A stretch of DNA of 64,000 nucleotides from Gallionella sp. (GCA_028710525.1 JAQTTY010000009.1:64053-128052), one strand, 5' to 3'. Shown: positions 1-9,326, counted from the first letter of the stretch. A program made the numbers and translations. The notes: generated by a model from the sequence alone, not told the origin.

Positions 1-690
1 GTTGCCCAACTGCTCTATCAACCAAGCACGTGCAGAGTGTGCGTTAGTCAAAGTTTCTTGGGTGGTGAAGGTTTTGGAGCTAACCACAAACAGTGTGGTC
101 TCTGCGTCGACTTTCTTTAGGGTCTCGCAAAGATGCGAAGCATCGATGTTAGATACGAAGTGCACACGCATGTCTTTGCTGGCGTAAGACTTCAAAGCCT
201 CACAGACCATCAACGGGCCTAGATCGGAACCACCTATGCCGATATTGACGATATCCGTGATGCGTTTACCGGTGTGCCCAAGATGCGTACCGTTGCGCAC
301 TGCATCACTGAAGCGTCTCATCAAACCTAACACGCGATTTACATCCGGCATCACATTCTTGCCGTCCACCATCACGGCTTTATCAGAACGGTTGCGCAGT
401 GCGGTATGCAAGGCGGCACGACCTTCCGTGCTGTTAATCTTCTCGCCCGTGAACATGCGCTCTATATTGGCGGGCAGCTCGGCTTGTTTAGCAAGGTCTA
501 TCAACAACCCCATGGTCTTTTGATCGACGCGGTTTTTGGAGTAATCAAACAACAAACTTTGCAACTGCACAGTAAAGCGATCAAAACGTTGAGCATCATC
601 TTGAAACAACTGGCGCATATGCACCGATTTCATCTCGTTGTGATGCGCGGCTAGCGCCTGCCAAGCTGGGGATAGAGTAAGTTTAGACAT
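1..690 (-). CDS. pgi: Glucose-6-phosphate isomerase (partial, C-terminus outside window)
   Basis: Interconverts glucose-6-phosphate and fructose-6-phosphate in the cytoplasm, linking glycolysis/gluconeogenesis to the glycogen genes next door. The reverse strand from an ATG at 690 reads MSKLTLSPAWQALAAHHNEM and stays open to the window edge for 230 codons. Recognisable Pgi blocks are NSTEGRAALHTALRN (about residue 80) and the sugar-phosphate segment DIVNIGIGGSDLGPLM (about 150), followed by VSSKTFTTQET. About 550 residues are usual for the family, so more than half lies beyond position 1. It is followed upstream (24 bp) by glgB on the same strand. Confidence 0.95.
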   Translation of the reverse strand, partial: MSKLTLSPAWQALAAHHNEMKSVHMRQLFQDDAQRFDRFTVQLQSLLFDYSKNRVDQKTMGLLIDLAKQAELPANIERMFTGEKINSTEGRAALHTALRNRSDKAVMVDGKNVMPDVNRVLGLMRRFSDAVRNGTHLGHTGKRITDIVNIGIGGSDLGPLMVCEALKSYASKDMRVHFVSNIDASHLCETLKKVDAETTLFVVSSKTFTTQETLTNAHSARAWLIEQLGN

Positions 691-714
691 GAAGACGATC
701 TCTGGAATCTGGAA

Positions 715-2877
715 TTAGGCCTCTGCGACAAGTACGACACCCGCCAAAGGTGGCAAGGTGATCTCAGCTGAATAGGGCATATCCATCCAAGGTATACCTT
801 CGGCTTGTAACAGACCGGCATTGCCGATGTTGCTACCTGCGTAATAATCTGAGTCGCTGTTCAATACTTCACGATACATACCTGCCTTGGGTAGACCAAT
901 GCGGTAATGGCGGCGTGGCAAGGGTGTCAAGTTAAGAGAGACAGTCACAGCAGATCCATCGCGTGCAAGACGTTGATAGGACAGTACGGAATGACTAGCG
1001 TCATTGCAATCCAACCAACGGAAACCCGTATGCTCAAAATCAAGATCGTGCAAAGCGGGAATGTCGCGATAGAGTTTGTTTAGGTCGTGAGCCAGGTTCT
1101 GCATGCCGCGATGTAGTTTCTCACCCAGTTGCCACCATTCCAATTCCCATTTGGATTGCCACTCGCGACCTTGAGCGATCTCATTGCCCATGAAGTTGAG
1201 TTTCTTACCAGGATTAGTCATCTGATAAGTGAGCAAGAGACGCAGATTGGCAAATTTCTGCCAACCGTCTCCGGGCATCTTGGATAGTAAGGAACCTTTA
1301 CCGTGCACCACCTCATCATGTGAGAAAGGCAACACGAAGTTTTCACTGTATGCATACACCTGAGCAAAGGTCAGCTCGTTGTGGTGATAGCGGCGATAGA
1401 CTGGGTCATGTTCGAAATAGCGCAGGGTATCGTTCATCCAACCCATGTTCCACTTGATGGAGAAACCTAGTCCGCCCAAATAGACTGGACGTGAAACGCC
1501 GGGCCACGCAGTGGATTCTTCGGCCATGGTCAGGGCGCCGGGGAAGTCTTCATGCACCATGATGTTCATCTCGCGCAGGAAGTCCACTGCCTCAAGATTC
1601 TCGCGACCGCCGTATTTATTCGGTATCCATTCACCCGCTTTACGTGAGTAATCCAGATAAAGCATGGAGGCGACTGCATCCACGCGTAGGCCATCGAAGT
1701 GGAACTCTGACAACCAGTAGTGCGCGCTGGACATCAGGAATGATTTAACCTCGTTGCGTCCGAAATTGAATATGTGCGTACCCCAGTCCTGATGGAAGCC
1801 TAGACGTGGGTCTTCGTGCTCAAAGAGCGCAGTGCCATCAAATCTGGCCAAAGACCAACTGTCTTGTGGGAAATGCGCAGGCACCCAATCCAAAATCACG
1901 CCCAAGCCAGCTTGGTGGCAGGCATCAATTAGTTGACGCAACTCGTCGGGCGAACCGAAACGACTGCTAGGTGCAAAATACCCCGAACACTGATAACCCC
2001 ATGATTCATCCAGCGGATGTTCAGTGACTGGCATTAATTCGATATGGGTATAGCCCATGCCTTTTACATAGGGCACAAGATCCAGAGCCAACTCGCGGTA
2101 GCTGTAAAAACGCCCATCGGGATGGCGTTTCCATGAACCTGCGTGCACCTCATAGATATTGATAGGAGCATGTAACCAATCCCAGCCCGCACGTTTTTGT
2201 ATCCATTCGCCATCTTGCCATTGATGCTCATTTGCTGGCGCGGCAAGCGAGGCTGTACCTGGACGCAGTTCATAGCCTTGCGCATATGGGTCTGTCTTGG
2301 TGAGAATGTGCCCAGTGTCACGGTTGCGAATCTCGTAGCGATACAAAGCGTGCTGCGCGACCTCAGGTATGAACAACTCCCATATTCCGCTGGAACCGTG
2401 CGAACGCATCGGATTCAGGCGACCATCCCACTGGTTGAATTCGCCGACCACACTGACACGTTCTGCGTTGGGTGCCCATACGGCAAAGCGCGTGCCATGT
2501 ACGCCATTCATCTGGATAGGATGTGAGCCCAGCACACGGTAACTTTGTTTAAGTTTGCCTGCGCTAAATAGATTCAGATCTTGAGGGGAAAGATGAGCGG
2601 GAAACTGATAGGCATCGTAGATATCACGACTCAGCTCACCTTCATTGATACGGACTTTGTATGGGCGCTTAGGTTCTACTTTGCCGCGCCATTCGAATAC
2701 ACCTGCAGGGTGGGAACACTTAAAGCTAGAGGCTTCAGGAGCATCTAGGAGAGTTACCTTGGTAGCGTAGGGGTGATATACACGGATGACCCATTCTGAT
2801 CCTTCACGATGTAAACCCAGCAAACTAAAAGGGTCGTAAAGACGGGCTTGCAACAGCGTTTCCAATAAACTATTCAC
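715..2877 (-). CDS. glgB: 1,4-alpha-glucan branching enzyme
   Basis: Introduces alpha-1,6 branches into glycogen (GH13). 720 aa, the normal full length with an N-terminal extra module, a CBM48-like domain (RFAVWAPNAERVSVVGEFN, about 130-150) and the TIM barrel. The catalytic triad is visible: nucleophile D400 in GLRVDAVASM, acid/base E453 in TMAEEST, and the transition-state Asp in FSHDEVVHGKGSL (about 520). The gene is divergent from glgC, with 87 bp between the two starts, so a shared regulatory region is likely. It is 24 bp upstream of pgi on the same strand and may be cotranscribed with it. Confidence 0.97.
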   Translation of the reverse strand: MNSLLETLLQARLYDPFSLLGLHREGSEWVIRVYHPYATKVTLLDAPEASSFKCSHPAGVFEWRGKVEPKRPYKVRINEGELSRDIYDAYQFPAHLSPQDLNLFSAGKLKQSYRVLGSHPIQMNGVHGTRFAVWAPNAERVSVVGEFNQWDGRLNPMRSHGSSGIWELFIPEVAQHALYRYEIRNRDTGHILTKTDPYAQGYELRPGTASLAAPANEHQWQDGEWIQKRAGWDWLHAPINIYEVHAGSWKRHPDGRFYSYRELALDLVPYVKGMGYTHIELMPVTEHPLDESWGYQCSGYFAPSSRFGSPDELRQLIDACHQAGLGVILDWVPAHFPQDSWSLARFDGTALFEHEDPRLGFHQDWGTHIFNFGRNEVKSFLMSSAHYWLSEFHFDGLRVDAVASMLYLDYSRKAGEWIPNKYGGRENLEAVDFLREMNIMVHEDFPGALTMAEESTAWPGVSRPVYLGGLGFSIKWNMGWMNDTLRYFEHDPVYRRYHHNELTFAQVYAYSENFVLPFSHDEVVHGKGSLLSKMPGDGWQKFANLRLLLTYQMTNPGKKLNFMGNEIAQGREWQSKWELEWWQLGEKLHRGMQNLAHDLNKLYRDIPALHDLDFEHTGFRWLDCNDASHSVLSYQRLARDGSAVTVSLNLTPLPRRHYRIGLPKAGMYREVLNSDSDYYAGSNIGNAGLLQAEGIPWMDMPYSAEITLPPLAGVVLVAEA

Positions 2878-2964
2878 CTAAGCTCCCTTTGTTCTTGTCT
2901 AGTTGGTCGATTGTAAACGATAATGAGCGAGGGACGATAACGTAAATGACGGGAGAGAGAAAAA

Positions 2965-4290
2965 ATGAATGCTGAGTTAGGCTATTTACAAAAAAAATAC
3001 CATGTTGCTTCAGGGGATCCAGCTCCACGTTTTGTTAGTCGAATAACCAAGAATACCTATGCGATGGTTTTAGCCGGTGGTCGTGGTAGCCGTTTACATC
3101 AGCTTACCGATTGGCGTGCCAAGCCCGCCGTACCATTTGGGGGCAAGTTCCGCATTATCGATTTCGTACTTTCAAATTGCGTCAATTCCGGCATACGTCG
3201 TATCGGCGTCGCCACACAATACAAATCGCATAGCCTTATCCAGCACATCCAACGCGGTTGGTCATTTTTGAATGGTCAGTTCGGTGAGTTCGTTGACTTA
3301 TTGCCTGCGCAACAACGCGTCAGTGAAGATCATTGGTATCAGGGTACGGCAGATGCTGTTTTCCAGAATCTGGATATCATCCGTGAATCGAAATGCGACT
3401 TTGTTTTGGTACTAGCCGGTGATCACATCTACAAGATGGACTACGGCAAATTGTTGGCCTTTCACGTGGAAAGCAAAGCTGACATGACTGTCGCTTGCTT
3501 AGAAGTGCCGCTTGCTGAAGCAACCGCTTTCGGTGTGATGGATGTGGATAAGGACTCGCGCGTAGTTGGTTTCGTAGAGAAGCCCGCGAATCCACCCTCT
3601 ATCCCTGGCAATCCAGAGAAGTCATTGGCCAGCATGGGTATCTACGTATTCAACAGTCAGTTCCTTTACGAGCAACTGATACGTGATGCAGACGATCCTA
3701 AATCTAGCCATGATTTCGGCAAGGATCTGATTCCGCACATGGTGCAAAAGTATCGTGTATTTGCCCAAAGTTTTGAGCAAAGTTGTGTAGGTATGGGCGA
3801 TGACAATATCCCTTACTGGCGTGACGTTGGTACGATCGACTCCTACTGGGAAGCCAGCATGGAACTAACCAAGGTCATCCCCGACTTGAATATGTACGAT
3901 CAAGAATGGCCGATTTGGACCCATCAAGAACAATTGCCACCTGCCAAGTTCGTCTTCGACGAGCCTGATCGTAGAGGTGTTGCAGTGGACTCATTAGTCT
4001 CTGGCGGTTGTATCGTAAGTGGTTCTACAGTTCGTCATTCGTTGCTGTTCTCAGATGTACGTGTGAATAGTTATTCCACTATCGAAGATTCAGTGTTATT
4101 GCCTAATGTCGACGTAGGTCGCTATGTGACTTTGAAGAAGGTCATCATAGACAAGAATTGCAAGATACCAGAAGGCATGAGCATAGGTGTAAATCCTGAT
4201 GAAGACCGCAAGCGTTTCCATGTTAGTGCCAACGGTGTGACGCTAGTCACTCCTGAGATGCTAGGTCAAGTCGTACATAGTATTCGCTAA
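2965..4290 (+). CDS. glgC: Glucose-1-phosphate adenylyltransferase
   Basis: Makes ADP-glucose from glucose-1-phosphate and ATP, the committed step of bacterial glycogen synthesis. 441 aa, slightly longer than the E. coli enzyme (431). The pyrophosphorylase signature [20 protein letters not shown] is near residue 37, the sugar-phosphate loop [10 protein letters not shown] near 152, and FVEKPANPP near 205. A C-terminal left-handed beta-helix region ([18 protein letters not shown]) follows. The start at 2965 has a purine-rich GGGAGAGAG upstream. A strong hairpin terminator follows the stop codon directly. Confidence 0.97.
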   Translation: MNAELGYLQKKYHVASGDPAPRFVSRITKNTYAMVLAGGRGSRLHQLTDWRAKPAVPFGGKFRIIDFVLSNCVNSGIRRIGVATQYKSHSLIQHIQRGWSFLNGQFGEFVDLLPAQQRVSEDHWYQGTADAVFQNLDIIRESKCDFVLVLAGDHIYKMDYGKLLAFHVESKADMTVACLEVPLAEATAFGVMDVDKDSRVVGFVEKPANPPSIPGNPEKSLASMGIYVFNSQFLYEQLIRDADDPKSSHDFGKDLIPHMVQKYRVFAQSFEQSCVGMGDDNIPYWRDVGTIDSYWEASMELTKVIPDLNMYDQEWPIWTHQEQLPPAKFVFDEPDRRGVAVDSLVSGGCIVSGSTVRHSLLFSDVRVNSYSTIEDSVLLPNVDVGRYVTLKKVIIDKNCKIPEGMSIGVNPDEDRKRFHVSANGVTLVTPEMLGQVVHSIR

Positions 4291-4302
4291 TTCCATCTGT
4301 AC

Positions 4303-4330
4303 AGCCCCGTCGTTAGATGGGGCTTCTTTT
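4303..4330 (+). terminator. Intrinsic terminator between glgC and the GH57 gene
   Basis: Stem AGCCCC (4303-4308) pairs with GGGGCT (4319-4324) around a 10-nt loop and is followed by TCTTTT. The T-run ends at the base before the GH57 start codon (4331), so the hairpin occupies the place where a Shine-Dalgarno sequence should be. Confidence 0.75.
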
Positions 4331-6043
4331 ATGAAAAAATCTGTAGACCTCGTATTCCTCTGGCATATGCATCAGCCGGATTACCGTGACTATTCAACGG
4401 GTGATTTTGTCTTACCTTGGACCTATCTGCATGCCATCAAGGATTATACCGACATGGCATATCACCTAGAGAAGCATCCCAAGATCAGAGCCATACTGAA
4501 CTTCGTCCCTATCTTGGTCGATCAACTTGAAGACTATGTCGATCAATTTGCCACCGGAAAACTGCGCGATCCATTATTGAGATTGTTGGCGCATAAATCT
4601 CCCAACGATATGACGGCCGATCAACGCGATCTTCTGCTCGATGCCTGCTTCAGATGCAATCACGAGAAGATGGTCGAGCCATTTCCGGCATACCAACGTC
4701 TGATGGATCTACACTCTGAAGTTCAAGGTCAAGGTGACGCTGCATTGTCGTATCTGTCTGGTCAGTACATGGCAGACCTGGTGACTTGGTACCACTTGGC
4801 TTGGTGCGGCGAGAGTGTCAGACGCGAATTCCCTCTATTGTCTAGATTGATGCATAAGGCTGAGGGATTTAGCTATCAGGATAGAAAAGAGCTGCTGGAT
4901 CTGATCGGCGAACTGGTCACCAACGTCATTCCGCGTTATAGGAAGTTGGCCAAGACCGGACAGATAGAGATCTCCGCTACCCCGCATTACCACCCCTTGG
5001 CACCATTGATGATCGACTTTGCCAGCGCTCGTGAAGCGATGCATGATGTCCCTTTGCCTGTATCTGCCTTTTACCCAGGTGGCAAGGAAAGAGTCGCACA
5101 ACACATCGCCAAAGCAAAGAAGAGTCACGCCGCACGTTTCGGCACCGAGCCCAAAGGAATGTGGCCGGCAGAGGGCTCTATTTCCGATGCCACCTTGCAG
5201 GTCATGGCGGAGGAGGGCTGTCATTGGGCGGCTAGTGGGCAAACGGTGTTGGTGAATAGCCTGCGCCGTCACCAGATGCCATCTGATAATCGAGCACAAT
5301 ATCTTTATCGCCCGTACACAGTTACTGCGTCTAATGGCGATATCAGTTGCTTCTTCCGTGATGATAATCTTTCCGACTTGATTGGCTTTGAGTATGCACG
5401 CTGGGATGGAAAAGCGGCCGCCTCACACTTCATAGGTCAAATTGAAGAAATCGCAAGACAGGCTTTAGGGGCTGAGTCGCCGGTCGTCAGCGTTATCTTG
5501 GACGGCGAAAATGCATGGGAGTATTACCCTTACAACGGATTTTATTTCTTGGATCATTTGTATAGCGAGTTGGAACATCATGCCAAGATTCACACAACCA
5601 CCTACAGCAACTACCTAAAACTTAGCCCTATTCGTTCTGATGTAGCTAAGACGATGGAACTGCCGAGTATCGTTGCTGGCAGTTGGGTATATGGTAATTT
5701 CTCTACTTGGATAGGCTGCAAGGACAAAAATCTCGCTTGGGATCTTTTGTGCGAGGCTAAACTAAGTTATGACAAAGTCATGGCGAGTGGCAATTTGACT
5801 GATAAGGAACAGATTGCTGCCGAACAGCAACTTTGCTCATGTGAAAGTTCAGACTGGACATGGTGGTTCGGTGATTACAATCCTTCATTGTCGGTAGCAA
5901 GTTTCGATCGACTATATCGTCATAATCTTCGAGAGCTGTACCGCTTGATTAAGTTACCAGCACCCCACAATCTTTCCGAGCCGGTCAGCTTGGGGAGTGT
6001 GGCTACAGATGTTTCCGGTGCGATGCGCCGTGCATCAGAATGA
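4331..6043 (+). CDS. Glycoside hydrolase family 57 alpha-amylase/4-alpha-glucanotransferase
   Basis: A retaining GH57 enzyme acting on alpha-1,4-glucans, here most likely in glycogen remodelling or breakdown. 570 aa. Conserved GH57 regions are seen in order: WHMHQPDYRDY (about residue 11), GMWPAEGSISD with the nucleophile E281, and LDGENAWEYYPYNG with the acid/base D391. No signal peptide is visible, so it should be cytoplasmic. It lies between glgC and malQ (36-bp gap to malQ), all on one strand. No Shine-Dalgarno is evident before ATG 4331, because the glgC terminator hairpin fills that space. Amylase and transferase activity cannot be told apart from sequence alone. Confidence 0.9.
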   Translation: MKKSVDLVFLWHMHQPDYRDYSTGDFVLPWTYLHAIKDYTDMAYHLEKHPKIRAILNFVPILVDQLEDYVDQFATGKLRDPLLRLLAHKSPNDMTADQRDLLLDACFRCNHEKMVEPFPAYQRLMDLHSEVQGQGDAALSYLSGQYMADLVTWYHLAWCGESVRREFPLLSRLMHKAEGFSYQDRKELLDLIGELVTNVIPRYRKLAKTGQIEISATPHYHPLAPLMIDFASAREAMHDVPLPVSAFYPGGKERVAQHIAKAKKSHAARFGTEPKGMWPAEGSISDATLQVMAEEGCHWAASGQTVLVNSLRRHQMPSDNRAQYLYRPYTVTASNGDISCFFRDDNLSDLIGFEYARWDGKAAASHFIGQIEEIARQALGAESPVVSVILDGENAWEYYPYNGFYFLDHLYSELEHHAKIHTTTYSNYLKLSPIRSDVAKTMELPSIVAGSWVYGNFSTWIGCKDKNLAWDLLCEAKLSYDKVMASGNLTDKEQIAAEQQLCSCESSDWTWWFGDYNPSLSVASFDRLYRHNLRELYRLIKLPAPHNLSEPVSLGSVATDVSGAMRRASE

Positions 6044-6079
6044 TCATTTATTAATCGGCAACTCCAACTAGGCCTGGCT

Positions 6080-7609
6080 ATGTTATCCAAACGCACCAAT
6101 GGCATTCTCTTACACCCCACATCATTGCCGGGACCATTTGGATCGGGTGATTTCGGGCAAGGTGCATATCAATTCGTAGATTGGCTGAAAAGTGCAGGGC
6201 AGAGCTACTGGCAGATTTTGCCATTGGGCGAGATTGGGCCTGGTAATTCTCCCTATATGAGCTGTTCAGCTTTTGCTGGAAATATGTTGCTTATCGATCT
6301 AGTCGATTTGGCAGAGCAAGGCTGGCTAACAGATGCCGATCTTGTGCCTAGCCCTGATGTTAATGATAGACACGTCGATTTCGGAGTAGTCATTCCTTAT
6401 CGTATGCAGCGTTTGCGCAAAGCTGCGACCGCATTTTTTTCTAATACCAGCAAACCGAAAGCCGATTACGAAACATTCTGTCTGTCTGAAAGCGTTTGGC
6501 TGGAAGACTACGCGCTCTTCAAAGCGATAGAGCACAAAGAAATGGGGTGCGGCTGGAGCCATTGGCCCGTCGATCTTGCCAAACGTGAACCTCAAGCCTT
6601 AGTTAAATTTGCCCAGACTTTTGACAATGAGATCAACTTCTGGAAGTTTTGCCAGTGGCGCTTTGCACGCCAGTGGCAAAATCTGAAGCAGTACGCTAAC
6701 GATGCTGGAATATACCTAGTCGGTGACGTGCCTATATTTGTTGCATATCAGAGCTCAGATGTATGGGCTAACCAAGGTCTTTTTGAACTTAATCCAGAAG
6801 GGCTTCCCAATGTTGTTGCAGGAGTTCCACCTGATTACTTCAGTGAAACTGGGCAACTGTGGGGTAATCCTTTATATAACTGGGATAAGCACGAGGCAAC
6901 AGAATACGCTTGGTGGGTGTCACGCTTAGGCCATGCGTTGAAGTCATTTGATATTGTTCGTATCGATCATTTCCGTGGTTTTTCAGAATACTGGGAAGTG
7001 CCTGCCGAGGAAAAAACTGCAATGAATGGGCGTTGGATGCCGGGTCCTGGGGGTAAACTATTCTCAGCATTCCAAGTCGCCTTCGGTGACGATTTGCCCA
7101 TTATAGCCGAGGACTTAGGCTTGATTACCGCTGACGTGATCAAGCTTAGAGACGACTTCTCCTTGCCTGGCATGCGCATTTTACAGTTTGCTTTCGGTGA
7201 TGGAGAGACTAATCATTTCCTTCCTCATCACTATGTCACCAATACAGTTGCCTACACAGGTACGCATGACAATGACACCACCCAAGGTTGGTGGAATACT
7301 TTGGCTCAGCACGAGAAGGAGTTTGCACTCAGATACCTGAATAGTGACGGCCTGGCTATACACATCGATATGATGAAGGCACTTTCAAGTTCTGCAGCCA
7401 ACACTGTTATTTTCCCTCTGCAAGATGTCCTAGGTTTATCCGGGCAACATAGAATGAATTTTCCTGGTTTGCCACAAGGAAATTGGGAGTGGCGTTTTAC
7501 TTGGAAGATGATGGACTCAACCCATTTGGATTTCCTTAAATCACTTTCCATAGAGCACAATAGATTTGGAAATATCAAAACAAATCATATAATTGAATTC
7601 AATATTTAA
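6080..7609 (+). CDS. malQ: 4-alpha-glucanotransferase (amylomaltase)
   Basis: Transfers alpha-1,4-glucan segments between maltodextrins (GH77), producing chains for phosphorolysis and free glucose. 509 aa, the size of the short bacterial and plant D-enzyme type. The N-terminus KRTNGILLHPTSLPGPFGSG is typical. The catalytic residues are visible as D296 in VRIDHFRGF, E344 in IIAEDLG and D397 in TGTHDND. It closes the glycogen cluster and its stop lies 236 bp before the left end of the Mu-like element. The AT-rich last 40 bp differ in composition from the body of the gene. Confidence 0.96.
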   Translation: MLSKRTNGILLHPTSLPGPFGSGDFGQGAYQFVDWLKSAGQSYWQILPLGEIGPGNSPYMSCSAFAGNMLLIDLVDLAEQGWLTDADLVPSPDVNDRHVDFGVVIPYRMQRLRKAATAFFSNTSKPKADYETFCLSESVWLEDYALFKAIEHKEMGCGWSHWPVDLAKREPQALVKFAQTFDNEINFWKFCQWRFARQWQNLKQYANDAGIYLVGDVPIFVAYQSSDVWANQGLFELNPEGLPNVVAGVPPDYFSETGQLWGNPLYNWDKHEATEYAWWVSRLGHALKSFDIVRIDHFRGFSEYWEVPAEEKTAMNGRWMPGPGGKLFSAFQVAFGDDLPIIAEDLGLITADVIKLRDDFSLPGMRILQFAFGDGETNHFLPHHYVTNTVAYTGTHDNDTTQGWWNTLAQHEKEFALRYLNSDGLAIHIDMMKALSSSAANTVIFPLQDVLGLSGQHRMNFPGLPQGNWEWRFTWKMMDSTHLDFLKSLSIEHNRFGNIKTNHIIEFNI

Positions 7610-7648
7610 AGTAACTTATTGCATTAAGTTTCTCTTTATCACTATCAG

Positions 7649-7744
7649 TCAATGATGCAGCTCCCCTGATATTTTTATATTTGCTAGTACCTCAGTGATG
7701 ATGGAGTGGCGAGTCATCTTGAAGCGTAGCTGCAAATCAGACAT
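7649..7744 (-). CDS. Possible 31-residue small ORF or gene remnant
   Basis: An ATG at 7744 preceded by AGAGGA at good spacing opens a 31-codon frame (MSDLQLRFKMTRHSIITEV... ending GELHH). It lies in the malQ-to-element gap and looks like a helix-turn-helix fragment by composition only. It could be the remnant of a short regulator or chance. I do not recognise a family. The rest of 7610-7845 is AT-rich, with an inverted repeat CATAAT/ATTATG near 7770 and no other gene. Confidence 0.2.
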   Translation of the reverse strand: MSDLQLRFKMTRHSIITEVLANIKISGELHH

Positions 7745-7840
7745 AGTTCCTCTAGTTATTAAATTCGCATAATGTATATTATGTCAAATTAAATACAAGT
7801 AACTCATTCGATGCTTCAAGACATTAGACGAGCCTACTGA

Positions 7841-7845
7841 TACCC
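7841..7845. repeat. Left copy of the 5-bp target-site duplication (TACCC)
   Basis: TACCC here is repeated at 15607-15611 directly outside the opposite end of the element. Removing the element and one copy joins malQ-side sequence to the region upstream of the helicase gene. Confidence 0.85.
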
Positions 7846-7853
7846 TGACGGCA

Positions 7854-7919
7854 GACACATGGTTTGAAATATTCGGACACATGGTTTGAAATATTCGGAC
7901 ACATGGTTTGAAATATATT
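7854..7919 (+). repeat. Left-end array: three tandem 22-bp transposase-site-like repeats
   Basis: Three head-to-tail copies at 7854-7875, 7876-7897 and 7898-7919. The first two are identical and the third diverges in its last four bases. Each contains ACATGGTTTGAAATAT. The first copy starts 8 bp inside the left terminus. Position, number and matching inverted copies at the other end fit L1-L3 MuA-type binding sites. Mu's own left sites are unevenly spaced, so this strict tandem layout is distinctive. Confidence 0.85.
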
Positions 7920-7971
7920 GCAATTCAAGCGTCCAATATCTAACAATATTTGCGCGGCATATGGCACAAAA

Positions 7972-7996
7972 GCAAAAGGGCTAAATATAGCCCCTT
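7972..7996 (-). terminator. Terminator downstream of the protease-I gene
   Basis: On the minus strand a GGGCT/AGCCC stem around a 6-nt AT loop is followed by TTTTGCTTTTG. It lies 15 bp past the stop of the leftmost element gene and would end transcription before the left-end repeats. Confidence 0.6.
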
Positions 7997-8011
7997 GCTT
8001 TACCGTCAGCA

Positions 8012-8698
8012 TTATTTAATTTGCGGTGCATCCTCTCCAAACATCCGCCGCATTACATAATTATCATGCTCTTTTTGTTGTGCCGTACCAGAATAAACCA
8101 GGGCATCATTTACGCCTACATCAACGGGAGGAATTAGTGACGCGTTAACACCGAAGCAACTCAAAAGTACGCGGTTTGCGTGATCTCTATCGTATTTGGA
8201 CATAACAGAACGCTGAAAACCACTCTTAGCGGCCACCATATCCGTCAATCCATCTAGTGCGGGGTCGTTGGTGATAGCGGCGGAATGCAAGCCTTGCACG
8301 TCTCCCGTTTTAAAATCAAAGGTAAACACGGGCGAAATATAACGATACTCGCGCGCCGCAATCATTGCGGCGGCGCGCTCAGTCCATCGCACATCTAAAG
8401 CAAACAGGCCTCCGCTGTCACCATTGCGCCATTCCAACCGTTTAAACCATCCCGCCGCTGGAGCTGGTAGCCCGTTTTTGCTTGCCGATATGGTTTGGTG
8501 CTCATAATCTATTAAAAAATCATTGGCGCGCAATGTTGCAGCCTGAATAATGGCCGCCGCATTGCTTGCGGTCAACTTCCAGCCAGGCAAACCAGCCGGG
8601 CGGCCATCGGTAGCGCGAAAAATTCCTGCTGGAATTAATCGAATAATTTTCCCCGCTCCGAATAGAGGGGATGCGGTGCACGTGGTTAGCCTAGACAT
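8012..8698 (-). CDS. Mu protease-I-like protein, short form lacking the scaffold region
   Basis: Homologue of phage Mu gpI, the prohead protease whose C-terminal part (also made alone as Z) is the scaffold. 228 aa, against about 360 in Mu. Family blocks are DFLIDYEHQTI (about residue 62), AAGWFKRLEWR (about 81), EYRYISPVFTFD (about 117) and LHSAAITNDPALDG (about 136). The frame ends soon after the protease domain with an unrelated-looking tail, so the scaffold is missing. The gene follows the 208-aa unknown by 1 bp and is the last gene of the leftward unit. Its substrate would have to come from another phage, since the element has no capsid gene. The family call is firm; the biological role is inference. 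Confidence 0.75.
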   Translation of the reverse strand: MSRLTTCTASPLFGAGKIIRLIPAGIFRATDGRPAGLPGWKLTASNAAAIIQAATLRANDFLIDYEHQTISASKNGLPAPAAGWFKRLEWRNGDSGGLFALDVRWTERAAAMIAAREYRYISPVFTFDFKTGDVQGLHSAAITNDPALDGLTDMVAAKSGFQRSVMSKYDRDHANRVLLSCFGVNASLIPPVDVGVNDALVYSGTAQQKEHDNYVMRRMFGEDAPQIK

Positions 8699-8699
8699 A

Positions 8700-9326
8700 T
8701 CAACCCTTAACCACTACGCCCAATTGGCGAAGATTGTCGGCAAGCGCGCTTTTGCTTACTTGTAGCGCGGAAAGTGTATCTTGTGCGGCTTGAATTGCGG
8801 CGCGGCGTGTCACGCGGTCAGTGCCTATCTGCTCCGGCAATAGCCCATCATAACCAAAATCGGCATCCACCATGCCAGCCATAGCACTGGTTAACCCGGC
8901 CTTAACCAGTGCGCCGAAAAATGCGTAAAGAGCAAGGTCATTAAATTGAAACTTATCAAAGGCAGTAATAAGTTGCGCGTTTGAACTTGCACCACTTACG
9001 CCATTAATTGCATTTTCTAAATCTCTGAAAAGAATAGGCTTACCAATTGAATGCAGATCAACGGATCCCCCTGCCATTTGGTTTGTTGCAAATTGCTGAA
9101 TTGAGGGCCGAATATATTCCGCCAAATAAGCCTGCCCGCGCGCATCCACAAAGTCTAAGATGGCGGCTTTTAAGTCGGCAATAGGCACGGGCAGTAATGG
9201 AAAATCTGACAACTGATTTTCCGTCGTTGCAATCTCTACGCACACAGCATCATATTGAGCTTGTATGGCTGCGACGGAGGATTTTACCTGGTTAAATGCG
9301 TCTATTTCTTGCTGAGTAAGTGCCAT
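8700..9326 (-). CDS. Unknown element protein, 208 aa
   Basis: I do not recognise a family. The protein begins MALTQQEIDAFNQVKSSVAA and is strongly helical by composition. It has heptad-like segments at both ends (about 5-40 and 175-205) and a central hydrophobic stretch LALYAFFGALVKAGLTSAM (about 130-148), which could be a buried helix or, less likely, a membrane segment. There is no signal peptide. AAGAGGAAAAATC precedes the ATG at 9326. It lies between mor and the protease-I homologue and is probably cotranscribed with the latter (1-bp gap). The pairing suggests a joint function. Confidence 0.7.
   Translation of the reverse strand: MALTQQEIDAFNQVKSSVAAIQAQYDAVCVEIATTENQLSDFPLLPVPIADLKAAILDFVDARGQAYLAEYIRPSIQQFATNQMAGGSVDLHSIGKPILFRDLENAINGVSGASSNAQLITAFDKFQFNDLALYAFFGALVKAGLTSAMAGMVDADFGYDGLLPEQIGTDRVTRRAAIQAAQDTLSALQVSKSALADNLRQLGVVVKG

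Noticed and set aside
7854-7919. Three equal direct repeats as a CRISPR-like array
   Set aside because: The copies are back to back with no spacers, and inverted copies lie at the other end of the element; they are transposase-end repeats.
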